Assembly: GCA_033558025.1 (NCBI GenBank)
Contig: JAUCEF010000009.1
Span: 310,001-374,000, forward strand
Direction: 5' to 3'
Length of the DNA stretch: 64,000 nucleotides
Source of the DNA: Phytophthora sp. 'mugwort'
Taxonomy: Eukaryota > Oomycota > Peronosporomycetes > Peronosporales > Peronosporaceae
Position numbers and translations under genes: made by a program. The notes beneath the pieces were generated by a model that was given only the letters and a program-made list of their open reading frames with translations, was not told where the DNA came from and did no database searches. Within the stretch, counting starts at the first letter, position 1. Each line of letters opens with the position of its first letter. Positions 1 through 11,524 of this stretch are shown here, one piece after another.

Positions 1-1
1 G

Positions 2-3000
2 GCGAGGAAGGGGCTGTTGGCGCACGTGCAGTTGGTGAAGGACCCGTCGGAGATGACGGAGGCGTGGCTGCTCAATGACATGAAGGCGCTCGGGCTCATC
101 GCCCAAGGTGTGGCGGTGGAGCACCACACGAAGATCCGCTCGGCGACGTCGGCCATCATGGCCTGGAACACGTTGCGCGACTTCTACAACCGGACGACCA
201 TGCACAACCGGGTGACGATGACCCGTCGCCTCCACGAGTTCAAGATGGAGGGCGGCGTGACCATGGCCAAGCACCTGGACGACTTCGACGAGCTCATCGT
301 GGGTCTGCAGACGCTCGGAGAACCGCTGGACGAGGCTCGTCAGCTGGTCATCCTGCTGAGCAGTCTGCCCACGGAGTACGAGTTGATCTGCTCGATCGTG
401 GAGAACGTGAAAGACTTCACGTTGATCGAGGTGAAGGAGAAGCTACTCAAGGAGTACGAGCGCCTCGACAAGAAGGAAGGCACTGAGCGCGCGCTAAAGG
501 CTACTGCGAACGGCAGTAAGTTCAAAGGCGCGAAAACCTTCAGGGGCGGCAAGGGCAGCAAGGCCTTCGGTTCAAGGAAGAACGGCGGTTTCAAGGGCAA
601 GTGCTTCAACCGCGGCCAGATGGGCCACATGAAGCGGGACTGCCCGGACCCGAACGCGGGCAACAACGACAACGACGCGGTCTTCGCCGTTGGGAAGAGT
701 CGGTCGGCTGGGTGGCTGATCGACAGCGGTGCGACGGCGCACATGACGCCTCACCGCAACGACTTGTTTGAGTACAAGGACCTCGACTCGGACGTCGAGG
801 TGACCATCGCGGACGGCAAGAAGATCCGGGTGGTGGGAACGGGGTCGGTGCGCCTGACGGGCATCGACGGCACGCGCATTAAGATGGTCGATGTGATGTA
901 CATCCCCGGGCTGGACCGGCAGCTGTTGTCTGTCAGCAGGCTGGCGGAGCGCGGCATGAGCGTGGAGTTTCAGAAGAAGTCGTGTACGATCTGGAACAAG
1001 TCCAAGGCGATCGCGTTGGGCAAGAAGGTCGGCAAGGCCTACGTGCTCGACTGCGAGAAGGACATGGCGCACTACGTGGAGTACGCCGGAGTCGACAGTG
1101 AGTGGGAGTTGTGGCATGCGCGCATGGGCCACTTGAACAAGGACGCGCTGGCAAAGACGCAGAACGCCACCACTGGCATGCCCACGTTGGACCGCAAGTC
1201 CATGACGCTGTGCGGGGGCTGCATGAAGGGCAAACAGACGGTCGCGCACTTCCCGTCTCGATCGCTGTCGAAGACGACGAAGGTGTTGCAGTTGGTGCAC
1301 ACGGACGTCATGGGGCCCATGAAGACGAAGTCTAAGGGCGGGGCCCGGTACGTGCTCACGTTTGTGGATGACTACTCCAAGTACGTGGTGGCGTACTTCA
1401 TCACCAAGAAGAGTGAGGTGCCCGTCAAGTTCAAGACGTTCATGAACTTGTACGAGAACCAGTGGGGAGAGCGCATCAAGTGCCTGCGCTCGGACAACGG
1501 CACGGAGTTCGTCAACAAGGAGATGGACAGGTTGTGCGCGTTGAACGGGATCGTTCACCAGAAGACCGTGCCTTACAGCCCGCAGCAGAACGGCGTGGCG
1601 GAGCGCATGAACCGCACGATCATGGAGAAGGCCCGCAGCATGTTGTATTACAAGGCTATCTCAACGATGTGGTGGGCCGAGGCGGTCAGTACGTCGGTGT
1701 ACCTGATTAACCGGTCCACGACCATTACGCACTCGAGCAGGACGCCGTACGAGTTGGCGTTCAGGGGCAAGCCGCGACTGGACCACTTGCGCGTGTTCGG
1801 CTCGGTCGGGTACGCTCACGTCGACAAGGCAAAGCGCACCAAGTTGGAGCCGAAGAGCTTCAAGTGCATGTTCTTGGGGTACGCCGAGAACTCGAAGGGC
1901 TACCGCGTGTACGACTTGGAGTCGAACAAGGTGAAGGTGACAAGGTCGATGAAGCTCGACGAGCGCGAGGTAGACGGCATCTACGACTCGGCGCCGACGG
2001 AGAGCACGACGGTCATCCATTCGACGGAGGACGTCGATGACGTCGTGCAGCACGAGCAAGAGCGCCAACCCGCTACTGAAGAGCCGATGGGATCGGTGGA
2101 GGAGAGCCATGAGGAAGACACGGAGATGCCCGAGGCTGAGTCGGACGAGTTGACGAGGCATGAGCTGGCAAGATACGGAAGGACGCCAGGGGCAGCCTTC
2201 AGTGACAATCTTGTATTCCACCCGGAACCCGAACGAGTCCGACGCCCTCGTGACTCAGTCCTTGCTCTTCAAGACGTTGCAGACGAGTACAAGGTGAACG
2301 ACGAGGACGACCCGGACAACGACGACCACTTCTGGCCGCCGTCGCCTAAGCGACCTCGAGTCGACGAGGACGGACTGCTCGCCGAAGCGGTACTGGCTTA
2401 CGCTGCCAGTGTGGGAGACGCTGACGACGCGCCTACCACGTACCACCAGGCCATGAAGAGCAACGAGGCGTCGGAGTGGATCAAGGCGATGAACTCCGAG
2501 TTGAAGGCGCACGCGGACAATGGCTCGTGGATGCTGGTTCGACGGACGTCTGGCGCCCGGCCGATTGGGTGTCGATGGGTGTTCGCTAAGAAGCGGAACG
2601 AGCACGGCCGAGTTGTGCGGTACAAGGCCCGGTTGGTGGCGAAGGGCTTCAAGCAGAAGTTCGGCGTGGACTTCTTCGAGACATACTCCCCCGTCGCCAA
2701 CATGAACTCGATCAGGGTTGTGCTGGCGGTGGTGGTGGCGAAGGCCTACGTCACAGAGCAGCTGGACGCGGACACAGCGTTCCTGAACAGTGATCTGAAG
2801 GAGCAAGTGTTCATGGAGGTGCCGTACGGCATCACGAACGCGGAGAACATGATGTGCTGGACAAGGCGATCTACGGCCTCAAGCAGGCCGCGAGCGCGTG
2901 GCATCAGACGATCCACGCCGTGTTTATGAAGATCGGCTTCCGCAGCTGCGGGGCAGACCAGTGCGTCTACGTGAAGGGCTCCAAGGACAACTACGTGTAC

Positions 3001-4041
3001 GTCTGCTTGTACGTGGACGACATGATCATCGCCGCCAAGACCAACAAAGAGATTGACGAGGTCAAGATGGCGTTGAAGAGCGCGTTTAAGATGAAGGAGC
3101 TCGGCGAGGTCAAGTTCATCCTCGGTATGGAGGTGGACCATGACCACACGGCCGGCACGTTGATGATCAGGCAGACGCGCTACATCGACGACGTCGTGAA
3201 CCGGTTCAACCAGCAAGACGCGAAAGCGGTGGTGAACCCGTGCGAGTCCGGCATGACGTTGACGAAGATGCAATCGCCGACCACGAACGCTGAGCGCGAG
3301 GACATGAGGTTCAAGCCGTACAGGTCTTTGATCGGATGCTTGTTGTACATCACGACCTGCACGCGGCCGGACGTGGCATATATCGTCACGCAGCTGTCGC
3401 GGTTCTTGGAGAACCCTGGGCAGCAGCACTGGAAGGCAGCCATTCGTGTGCTCCGCTACCTGAAGACGACGAAGGACTTCGGGGTCATCTACAGCGGCAA
3501 CGACGGCAAGGTCGTGTTGGAGGCATACACGGACGCGGACTGGGGCAGCAATCTGGACGACCGCCGCTCGGTATCCGGGATCATGATCATGATTGGCGGC
3601 GCGCCGGTCGTTTTCAAGTCCAAGTACCAGCGCACGGTGGCGCTGAGCTCGGCGGAGGCGGAGTACATGGCGTTAAGCCTGTGCACGCAGGAGGTGCTAT
3701 GGACCCGTGCGATGCTCAAGGACCTGGGTCATGAGCAAGTGGGAGCGACGCAAGTCTGGGAGGACAACCAAGGTGCCATTGCACTGGCAAGCAACGCCGG
3801 CTACAATGCGCGGACCAAGCACGTCGACATCAGGCACCACTTCATCCGCGAGAACGTGGCCCGGGACATCATCACGGGGGACTACGTTGGGACGGAAGGT
3901 CAGCTGGCGGACATGCTCACGAAGGCGGTCGGGACGAAGAGACTGCAGTTCTTGCTCGCAGGGAGCGGCGTCCGAACCAAGACCGCTCAGCATGCGGCGA
4001 GTGGGAGTGTTGATGTGTGCGCCGTATATGCGAAGCGGTGA
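2..4041 (+). pseudogene. Ty1/copia Gag-Pol polyprotein, 5'-truncated by window edge, one frameshift
   Basis: This is a copia polyprotein that copies element RNA and inserts the DNA. The frame is open from base 2, so the Gag start lies outside the window. In order: Gag; a zinc knuckle near bases 602-645; protease with DSGA near 722; the pre-integrase His/Cys region near 1110-1225; integrase with the HTD (about 1300), DNG (about 1494) and NGVAER triad sites; reverse transcriptase with YVDD near 3013; RNase H with TDADW near 3529; and the usual LADMLTK tail. The frame shifts once near 2852, in RT just before the LDKAIYGLKQ block, consistent with loss of one base. Otherwise about 4 kb is open, which suggests recent activity. 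The zinc knuckle reads CFNR where CxxC is expected, so one Cys is lost. A shifted second frame continues to 4041. Family assignment is secure; whether the frameshift is real or an assembly error cannot be told. Confidence 0.95.
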
Positions 4042-4130
4042 CGTCATGCCCATGCGCAGTGATGACACGATGCTTGCGGGCACATGCAGCGATGACGCAA
4101 TGCATGCGAGCTCACGCAATGGCGTTGTGC

Positions 4131-4293
4131 TGAAAGGGGGGGGGGGCAGTTGAGAACACGTGGATGGATCGGATTGGTCGATATTTTGATTTACTCCTGG
4201 GACACAAGGTAAGTAGAAGCAGGTTAGCAAGAGTAAGGAGACAATAGAACTCACTTCGGCATTTGCCCTCAAACCAACAAGAGCATTTCAACA
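4131..4293 (+). mobile_element. Polypurine tract and 3' LTR of the copia element
   Basis: A G-rich tract (about 4131-4148) directly follows the Pol stop. An LTR-like sequence then starts at TGAGAACACG (4151) and appears to end at TTCAACA near 4293. The block around CACTTCGGCATTTGC is shared with the LTR remnant at 22374-22513, which supports the call. The 5' LTR is outside the window, so the exact end is an estimate. Confidence 0.6.
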
Positions 4294-4375
4294 CTTTCCA
4301 ACAACGTTTGGTGGACATCTAGTTATACAGTAATACCACTGTACTGTTTCACACCACCATCCCAAAGCTCTCAGA

Positions 4376-4654
4376 CAGTATCGAAGAGCACCTACATGGC
4401 CGCCCGGAAAAGATTCACGCGCTGGTACGACTCGTCAAGGGCGGCTCGACCTTCAGCCATGCGGAGCGGGAACGCCTGGCCTACAACCAATTAGAAGCTA
4501 CCTCTCGGGCGGTGGTAACCCAGATGTGGATGTGGACTCGTGCCCAATACTCTCACAAACGCTGTGAACAGCTCGCCGCCCGTATCAAAGTTTTGCGACG
4601 CTTGGTGTGCGCGGTCACTCGTGTTAGGATGGGAACGACTACTCGTATGAGGTA
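4376..4654 (+). other. Orphan open frame, unrecognised
   Basis: The frame reads open from about 4376 to a TAA at 4652-4654 and has the look of real coding sequence (Arg/Ala-rich, amphipathic, with a KVLRRLVC-like block). It has no start codon of its own at the 5' side, and it ends right beside the outer inverted repeat. It is probably the tail of a mobile-element or host gene cut by rearrangement. No family is recognised. Confidence 0.3.
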
Positions 4655-4804
4655 AAGTTTGAAAAGGAAGAAAAGGAGGAGAAGGAGAAGTAAACATCCA
4701 GCAATTTACAGCCCACAAGTAGAGCTGGGAGAAGAGAAGCCCTGGTGGAGAGAAGGAGAATTCAATTCTTTCTTATCTCTAACAAAACTCTCTGTGCGCA
4801 CGAA
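4640..4804 (-). repeat. Outer inverted-repeat arm, left (LTR-like)
   Basis: Read on the minus strand this matches 6826-6990 on the plus strand: both share CACAGAGAGT, GTTA(G/A)AGATAA, GGGCTTCTCTTCTCCCAGCTC and a pyrimidine-rich stretch ending near CGAGTA(G/A)TCGTT. The right copy runs into a leader with TATCAGAGC, the usual copia primer-binding motif, so these arms are probably LTR copies in opposite orientation. Confidence 0.7.
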
Positions 4805-5007
4805 GACAACCGAAGCTCAAAAGGGAGACGCCGCCAAGAGTGGGTTGTCCACGCCTCCGCACTTCTTAAACTACATCGTCGTATCCACCATTCTGCACCG
4901 ACAGCTCTTCCGCAGCGGTTCCTCATTCTTTTCCGTTTTTTCCTCCGTGTGCGGACCATCGCCTCTTGATCTTTCCCAAACGCGCCTGCGGTGGAATGAT
5001 TTGACAC

Positions 5008-6095
5008 GGGTGCAGGCAGCTCGCTAATAGAAATAAAAACAATAGAACTATGTAACCTCAGCACGTTACCTGTCAAAAACCACCGCGTGGGTTCATGCTT
5101 GTTATTGTTTAAATGACGGACTCTATCGCGTGCAAGGGGTGCGGATCATTAGCGTCATTTATTCTATAGACATGAACGCTTCGAGTGACCACACCGGAGC
5201 CGTCAACGCCAAAAAAGTGGCAGTATCCACGTTATCTCTGATCCACGCTGTCATGTTTCCGATGCGATAATACAGCCATCCGGTGCGCTCAATATAATGC
5301 ACTCGATAGTTGAAAAAGCTGCGTGCGGATTTACCGGCTGCGTCACCGTCGCAAGTGGCGTGCTGGCCATGAGCGCTTCCAGATCCACGAGTCTGCTCAT
5401 GAGACGGTGGAGCCTCGGAGACAGGATCAGCTTTGGAGACAGGATTAGCTTTGGAGACAGGATCAGCCTCGGAGACAGGGTCAGAGAGAAATCGATGATT
5501 TTCATTCTTAGCAGGCCCAGCAAACGAGTTCGATTCCGAGTCCGAGGCCGCTACCGGCTCGGACTCGGACCCCAATGCTGCATACAATCCGGTTTCTGCC
5601 TCCGACGAGTCGGACTTGGATCCCGGCTCCGTTGCTGCAACCGAGTCGGTTGCAGCCTTCGACGAGTCGGGGAGCCTGGAATATCTGGAAGCTTAGTGAC
5701 CAGCACGCCACTTCCGATGGAGACGCAGCCGGTAGCTCTGCACGCTGCCATTTTCAACTATCGGGTACAGTACATAGAGCGCACCGGATGGTTGTATTAT
5801 CGCATCGGAAACATGTTCCCAGCGGCAACTTGGATCAAAGACCTCGTACATACTGCCACTTTAATGGCGTTGACGGCTCCAGCATGGTCGCTCGAAGTGT
5901 CCATGTCTGTGTACTACACGACGCTAATGATACATCCCGGCTCCGCGGACGGCTACGCGATAGTGCCCGTCATTTAAACAATTAGGGCGTGAACCCAGGC
6001 GGTCGGTTTTGACAATGAGGAGGTTCTTTGCATAGCTCGAAACCCACGCCAGGTAACGTGATGGGTTATGTTTGTCTTTTTATTAGCGAGCTGCT
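5008..6095. repeat. Inner inverted duplication (arms about 5008-5390 and 5690-6095)
   Basis: The left arm read on the minus strand and the right arm read on the plus strand encode closely similar peptides around YIERTGWLYYRIGN and TALTAP/WSLE-like blocks. Their non-coding flanks also match, including TCATTTAAACAAT and CACGTTACCTG. Between the arms, 5391-5674 carries a short tandem Ser/Asp/Pro repeat on the minus strand. Both arms are diverged and neither gives a clean gene. The duplicated sequence is not recognised. Confidence 0.75.
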
Positions 6096-6600
6096 TGCAC
6101 CCATCAAAAGTTCTGCAGCGTCTTCTGGATCGAGCAGAAGAACCCTGCTGCGCACCCTCACCCACTATAACAAGCTTATCCAGCGCGATGAGAACCTCCA
6201 CTACGAGTTTGCGCTGACGCTATTCCGCAAGCTTTGCGACGATCCGTTGGTGCCGTTCGATGTAAACTACGCTCATCGAGGAGATGGTGGCCAACCAGTC
6301 GCTATCGAGACCGAGTTTATCAATCTCAGCATCCCGTGCTCCATGATTGGCATGAACGTGGATTTGATGACGCAGAACATCAAGTTTGTCGCCGACCAAC
6401 TTCCGGGACATTCAGCTTCCCCCGCTCTACAACGTCTTCAAGCCGTTCAGTTTCATGGTTGCACTGGGGAGCTGTTGACCGGGAACACTTCTGTGAGGTG
6501 CGCCTGTCCGGCTATTCCAAGCTCATTCAACTTGAATGGGCTTGGCGTTTGAATTTCAAGCGGAAACACAGTACGACAGCGACGCATCCGACTTCTAGGT
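6028..6600 (+). pseudogene. Unrecognised coding remnant
   Basis: An open frame at 6028-6552 encodes a plausible globular segment (motifs LIQRDENLHYEFALTLF and IPCSMIGMNVDLMTQNIKF). Similar-quality sequence continues in other frames to about 6600, so it looks like a gene fragment with frameshifts. It lies inside the outer inverted repeat and overlaps the right inner arm at its 5' end. No family is recognised; a retroelement or multicopy gene origin is possible. Confidence 0.3.
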
Positions 6601-6835
6601 CATTCGATTTTTGGGGGATAACCCCATGTTTTTTATTCTAGGCATGTGCATTTGCTGCTTAACCGCTTTTCTTACGACCTTTAGCGTTTCTCTCTAAACT
6701 CCGAGCGGTTGTTCTCTTGCCTTCATTATTTCTTCATATGATTTTATCACACGACACGCTGGTCAACAAGAATGGATTTACCGACAACAATTTCATCATC
6801 TCCTCAGCAACAGTCGCGGCAGTGGAGCACAGAGA

Positions 6836-7337
6836 GTCTTGTTAAAGATAAAATAATTGAATTATCCTTCTCTCCATCAGGGCTTCTCTTCTCCCAGCTC
6901 TACCTACTTGTGGGCTTTAAATGCTTACTTCTCCCCCTCCTCTTCCTCCTTCTCCAACTTTACCCCACACGAGTAATCGTTCGGTGGAAGCTATTCGTAT
7001 TATGTACAATCAACTTATTAGCTATCAGAGCGGGAGTTGTGCATACTGTATCCATACAAACAACCATAGGGGCGAAGCCGCTGGATGACTCAACGTATTA
7101 GGTTTGATAAATTAGCTTGCACTGCTACTGAGTTAACGAATGGGAACTGTCCATGTATTACGCTTTTAGAAGTGCAAGTACAGCACCAATAGAACCCTTA
7201 TTAGGTACGTCTTAACCGGCGTCATCGCATACGTATACAGCTACAGTTGTTGTCAGAATATGGATTTGACTGCCTTGTGTTATCGGAGGTACCACTTAAT
7301 CAAGCTGGTTTCACCATCTACCACTAATGGACCATGA
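6836..7337 (+). repeat. Dispersed copia-like LTR/leader repeat, copy 1
   Basis: The block contains GGTGGAAGC(T/C)ATxCxTATTATGTACAA followed by CTATCAGAGCGG (about 7021-7032). This resembles an LTR end plus a tRNA-iMet-type primer-binding site of copia elements. Diverged copies lie at about 38600-38910 and, for the later half, 51750-51994. Nothing in it reads as a protein. Confidence 0.6.
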
Positions 7338-7543
7338 CTCGGCAATGCTACGAGCCAGCAGCGAAAGAGAGATTATTGCATCGGTACCAATGAAACAGGA
7401 TAACAACAGATAAAAAAGCAAGATCACCCAATGGCTAGCAAGAAAATTGCTGCGCAAAAGTACGTGGTCACCTCTCACGCCTTGTCATTTTCGAATTAGC
7501 CTTCGATCTCGCACGGCTCAGCACAAGCGGCTTTAACTCGTCC

Positions 7544-8307
7544 ATGAAGATTTCGTATTCCACCCTCGCCACTATGGCCATGCTGGCTACGACCGCCCTC
7601 AGTGTTCCTGGAGCACTCGCCAATCAAACCTCCGTCGACCATCTCCACGCGATTCAGCCTTCTAACGACAAGAAAGTTTCTTGGGCACCGATCCTCGCTC
7701 TAGAAGGGATAAACACTCAACAGGTACCTGTAAACGACAGCAAGCCCCAGCAGAACTATCACCCCAACCACCCCAAGACGACACCAAGACGCCGCCTGGT
7801 GCTCTACACGACAACCTTCACCGAGTCCTAGGTCACCCTCCACGTGTGACACCTGCTTTGACCACCACTGGCTCCTCGAAATCAATTCCTGTTCCTACCA
7901 AGACGAAAACACCGAGTCCTATTACGAGGGCAACCCCTGCACCAACGAAGCCAAAAGTGGTGGCTCCCACTCCGACCATGCCGAAGGCCACCCCAACGTC
8001 CACACATGCATCGAAAAAAACTAATCTGAAAGCTATTCCCGCACCTACGATGAACAAACCCAAGACTACATCGACCCCTATGACGGCAACTCCAAAAATG
8101 ACCCCATCCACAACGATCTCAAGCAGCCCAAAGCAGACGCCCGTGCCGACTACTTGTCGCCCTGCTACGCCCATGTCCACGCCGCCGCCGACTGCCGCCA
8201 AATCATATACAGTGGCTCCTATCACTGCAATGCCGACACCCTCTCACCCGTTACAGCAGAAGACTCGTAATTCGGGTAATGACCAAGACCAACAGCATCT
8301 GCTGTAA
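7544..8307 (+). pseudogene. Secreted Thr/Pro-rich protein, frameshifted copy A
   Basis: The ATG at 7544 opens a convincing signal peptide (charged MK start, Ala/Leu/Thr-rich core, small residues at ...GALA-N), so the product would be exported. About 50 residues of low-similarity N-domain follow. The frame is then lost at about 7777 and stops at 7831. Copy B at 55.9 kb carries one extra T at this point and stays in frame, so copy A has lost one base. After the break the shifted frame stays open to 8307 and encodes a mucin-like Thr/Pro/Lys-rich tail of about 150 residues with repeated (A/V)PxP and TxTP units. Such tails are common in O-glycosylated cell-wall or secreted proteins of oomycetes. 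No RXLR, LxLFLAK or elicitin cysteines are present. Function unknown; an apoplastic or wall protein is an inference. Confidence 0.6.
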
Positions 8308-10015
8308 AAGCCTCTCCAGAATCTCACCCACGGCCGCATGCGGATGAAGAGGGCCGGCGTGAATCACCTCGAAATGGACTATTAACCTGTGTTACTGTTT
8401 TTGACGGCTGTCGACAAATCGGAATACCCCCCGGTAATAGACTTGCATAGTAAATTTTAATTCTACTCCGACATTCACGTTTTTACTAACACCAGATTTC
8501 AGCACAATTTTGTTTTTAAACCCACGACATTTCTCCGCTTGTTTGTGTCATCTTATGATGTTCCACAGGAAACAACCGTATCAGCATTACTGACAGTCGG
8601 CTTTGCTTTCATCAACGCATTCCCGAAGATCAACCTTACACGGTGAACGAATAGTGTCCTGACATTTTATCCTAGTCGACCGTTTTTTCTGTGTTGAATC
8701 GCATGCAGTGGCTTCTTTGTTTGTCAGCTTTGCATCTTCGCACTGCAGCTGTTGAGATGGGTTCTCCTTAAGGGGACTTCGTTATGCCAGCAGTATGTGA
8801 GTAGTCGTGAGCTGTTTTAGCCTCCTTTTCCAGATCTATACGGCTTCACCAAAAGAAGTGGTTGTCGTTGATTCGATTTATCCTAACTGTTTTGCATTGA
8901 TCAAAGCAGCATCGCCACATCTGAATAGATAGGGGCACCTCGATCAAATGAATCTCCCCTAGATACATACGTGTATTTATGCTTCCACCACAAGTGGAAT
9001 TAGTGTTTTGGACTCCACGACCTCCATGGAAGATGTTGAGTTCGGGAATCGTTGGCCCAGGTGAGATTTGTTGTGCTATTATGTACGAAACCGCAGATGG
9101 AACGAATGATACAGCTACTTGAGTGTGAATCGAGCACGGAAGTGTCAGTGCCTGTAGTATCGCTCGGTAAGAGCGAAGTTTTACGTCTTATATATATGGG
9201 CTGCGCTATAACAAACAACCTACCGATGCTTTTAGCTTGGGGGGAATATATACAAAAGACGGACTTGATTCGGCGGTACATCGACTTGTGCCAAGAAAAG
9301 CTGGAAAATGCGCTCTGCCGATGAAGCCTTTTGGTAAGAGAAACTAGAGGTATTTGTAAAACAGAAACTTAGGTTATTAACGGATTACCATGAACGCGGA
9401 CGATCGAGTTCTGAAAGCAGAATGTGCGGGATGTTATCGAAAGGCTTGGTACGCTACCAACGCGTAAATGGACCCAGGCCGCTCTGAATTACGTCACGCC
9501 ATACATGGGAATACTTACAAAAATGATTGGGGACCGAGCAAGCTCGACAGCCAAAACAACAATACCTGTGGCACATGTATAAGGTCCGTGTGCGGAGCAC
9601 GCGGACTCAAATCCAGGACTAAGCATGGGTTCGACTTCGGGTTCTGGTACATTTCTTAGGGTCGTTAGGGGGTTAGAAGGGCGATACCCTTCTATACGAT
9701 ATCAATATAGCTTTCGATTTGGAACTTCAAAAGTTGTCGATGGTGTACGAAGGTGCTCGACAAGGAGACAATAATAAAATGGCTGTGGTGCAATATGAAG
9801 CTATTGGGGTGTGTAAGTCGTGGCTTCCTAGAGACTTCTCCGTAGGCTGATCCTCGATTCTTCTACCATCATATCGATCCCAGCATCCGCTCACCAACAA
9901 CACAATCCCTCTTACCGAGAGTTTGATGCTCGACCTTGGCACAGACACACCGATAAAATGTACCTCAGTAGTGATTTTCAAACACTAATTGATCGAGGCA
10001 AAAATGACACAAGTA
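8308..10015. other. Intergenic stretch without supportable genes
   Basis: Short open frames occur (for example 9052-9324 plus and 9727-9981 minus), but none has a recognisable motif, signal peptide or repeat partner in the window. The first part (8308-9000) is AT-rich non-coding sequence. Confidence 0.5.
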
Positions 10016-10471
10016 CTACTTCTTCTGGTCGTGGAAGTTCTTGTACCACTTGTACGCCTGACAGACATCCTCATACTTCTGCTTCATCTTGCTCTCGGGG
10101 TTGTACCCCATCTTTTCGCGACTTGGCCGAGGTCATTTGCTTTTGAATACCATTTATTGAACAGTGTTTGCTCGACGTCTTCCAGCGCTCTATCGAGTTT
10201 TTGCATATTGTACCTCTCTTCCTCTGTGCCATATTGCTATCACCCAATTTGTCGGCGTCTTCTTTACATCCGAATCATAATCGACAACAGCTTGTTGCTC
10301 CTCAGGTACCTCTTCGTTGCACCAGCCTCGTGGGATGTCGGTCAAATGAAGTCTGCCAGGCTTAGCCACCATCGAGATCTTCGTTTGACCCATGTCCACA
10401 GTCGCCGAGATAGCATTGCAGCCGTCCTGGAACATGGCCGCAGCCACAAGAACGATGTAGTACACACGCAT
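10016..10471 (-). pseudogene. RXLR-type effector pseudogene
   Basis: On the minus strand the ATG at 10471 opens a typical oomycete signal peptide (MRVYYIVLVAAA...). It is followed by a spacer resembling many Phytophthora RXLR proteins (ISATVD, KISM, AKPGRLHLTDIPRG). The RYLR motif (10311-10300) lies one frame off from the signal peptide. The signal-peptide frame stops at 10190. A C-terminal block with KWYS-like and YKWYKNF-like aromatic helices is spread over further frames and ends at a TAG at 10018-10016. An acidic dEER region is not clear. RXLR proteins are exported and act inside plant cells. Several independent frameshifts mean this copy cannot make the full protein, though the first frame could still give a 93-residue secreted peptide. 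An in-frame ATG further upstream (10552) is less likely because it would bury the signal peptide. Confidence 0.75.
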
Positions 10472-10639
10472 GGTTCGATGGATCGCTTCGAGCTGATTGG
10501 GTGGTGGGGGCTTGCGTGTTTGAAGGCGAAAGCCGGACGGAGGGTCAATCATAGCATTTCGTCGTCATCCACAGGCAATCTTCGTTCCTTTCAAGGTGAA
10601 CCATGGTCCTACAAACAGACATGTATCCGGGTATATTAA

Positions 10640-11228
10640 TTGCAGAAAAGTTACCTCCCCAATGTCCGTATTACGTGACGATGACACAAACCAGTAGAAC
10701 CAGTGCATGTGGACCATAAATCAAGTCGAGAAGCGGCAATTATCGGGTCGATTCATACGCGTTAAATCTAAAATAGTAACAGCTCCGCTTGACAATTTTT
10801 CTGTTTACGTTACTGGAATGAGTAAACAAACAAAATAATGACTACTTCAACACCTTTGCGGTCAATTCGATACACGTTCGCTGATGGGTACACAGAGCCA
10901 CTTGTTCATCCAAAACGGACGATGAAAAGGCGGGTCTAAAGCTTCCAGCTACGCGTCTAAAGCCTCGATAGGTGGCTGGGAGCGTCCAGGGTCTGTCGAA
11001 TTGGAATTGGTCTATAAACCGACGACTGAATTCAGTACACTTTTTGACATACATTTCATGGGGCGGTTTGCAAAACGCCGAGTTCTCCCATCTTTGTTGC
11101 ACAAAAACTCTTTGCTGCAAGCTGGGGAGCGCTCCCCCTCCGGCCCTTACTCAACTCAACACTCGCCGTAAGTAACATGTATTGTTCAACATCCTGCAGC
11201 TACGCGAGCAGACTTCTGGGACCCAGCA
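10640..11228. other. Intergenic, no features seen
   Basis: AT-rich sequence with only short, unconvincing open frames. No repeat partner was noticed elsewhere in the window. Confidence 0.5.
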
Positions 11229-11524
11229 CTACTTCGTCGGGCAGCTCCGTCGGTTGTGGCCTTGTTGGCCACAGTTTGTACATGTGCACGTTCGCTTCAC
11301 CTTGCTGACTTTCGAGGCGGTGTCAGCTTTGCTCGGCATTCGTCTCTCCTTCTTCCTCTTAGATTTCGAGTCAGTTGAGGTGGACGATGCTGGGGATTGT
11401 TTTTCAGCTCTTCGTTGAGAACTAACTGGCTGCCGAAGTCGGAACCAGCTCCATAGCGTGCTGGGTACGCGCCAATTTTGTAGCATTCATCGAAAACCGT
11501 GAATCGCTCAGAAAACCGCTCCAA
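11229..11524 (-). pseudogene. Mutator-like (MULE) transposase C-terminal fragment
   Basis: The minus strand ends with a CCHC zinc knuckle, CTNCGQQGHNRRSC, preceded by a Ser/Lys-rich linker. CxxCGxxGHNxRxC at the end of a Lys-rich tail is typical of MuDR-like transposases. The upstream part, with ECYKIGAYPARYGAG, is in another frame (to about 11524), so a frameshift lies near 11385. The catalytic DDE and SWIM parts are absent. A host zinc-knuckle protein is the alternative. Confidence 0.55.

Noticed and set aside
572..1558. Long minus-strand open frame (328 codons) opposite the copia polyprotein
   Set aside because: It is the shadow of a GC-rich coding frame; the composition is Val/Arg/His-rich with no motif, while the plus strand has all copia domains.
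7544..8307. RXLR or Crinkler assignment for the secreted Thr/Pro-rich gene
   Set aside because: No RxLR, dEER or LxLFLAK motif after the signal peptide in either copy.
9052..9324. Plus-strand frame of 90 codons with a hydrophobic start
   Set aside because: No ATG-proximal signal peptide of good quality and no recognisable domain; left uncalled.
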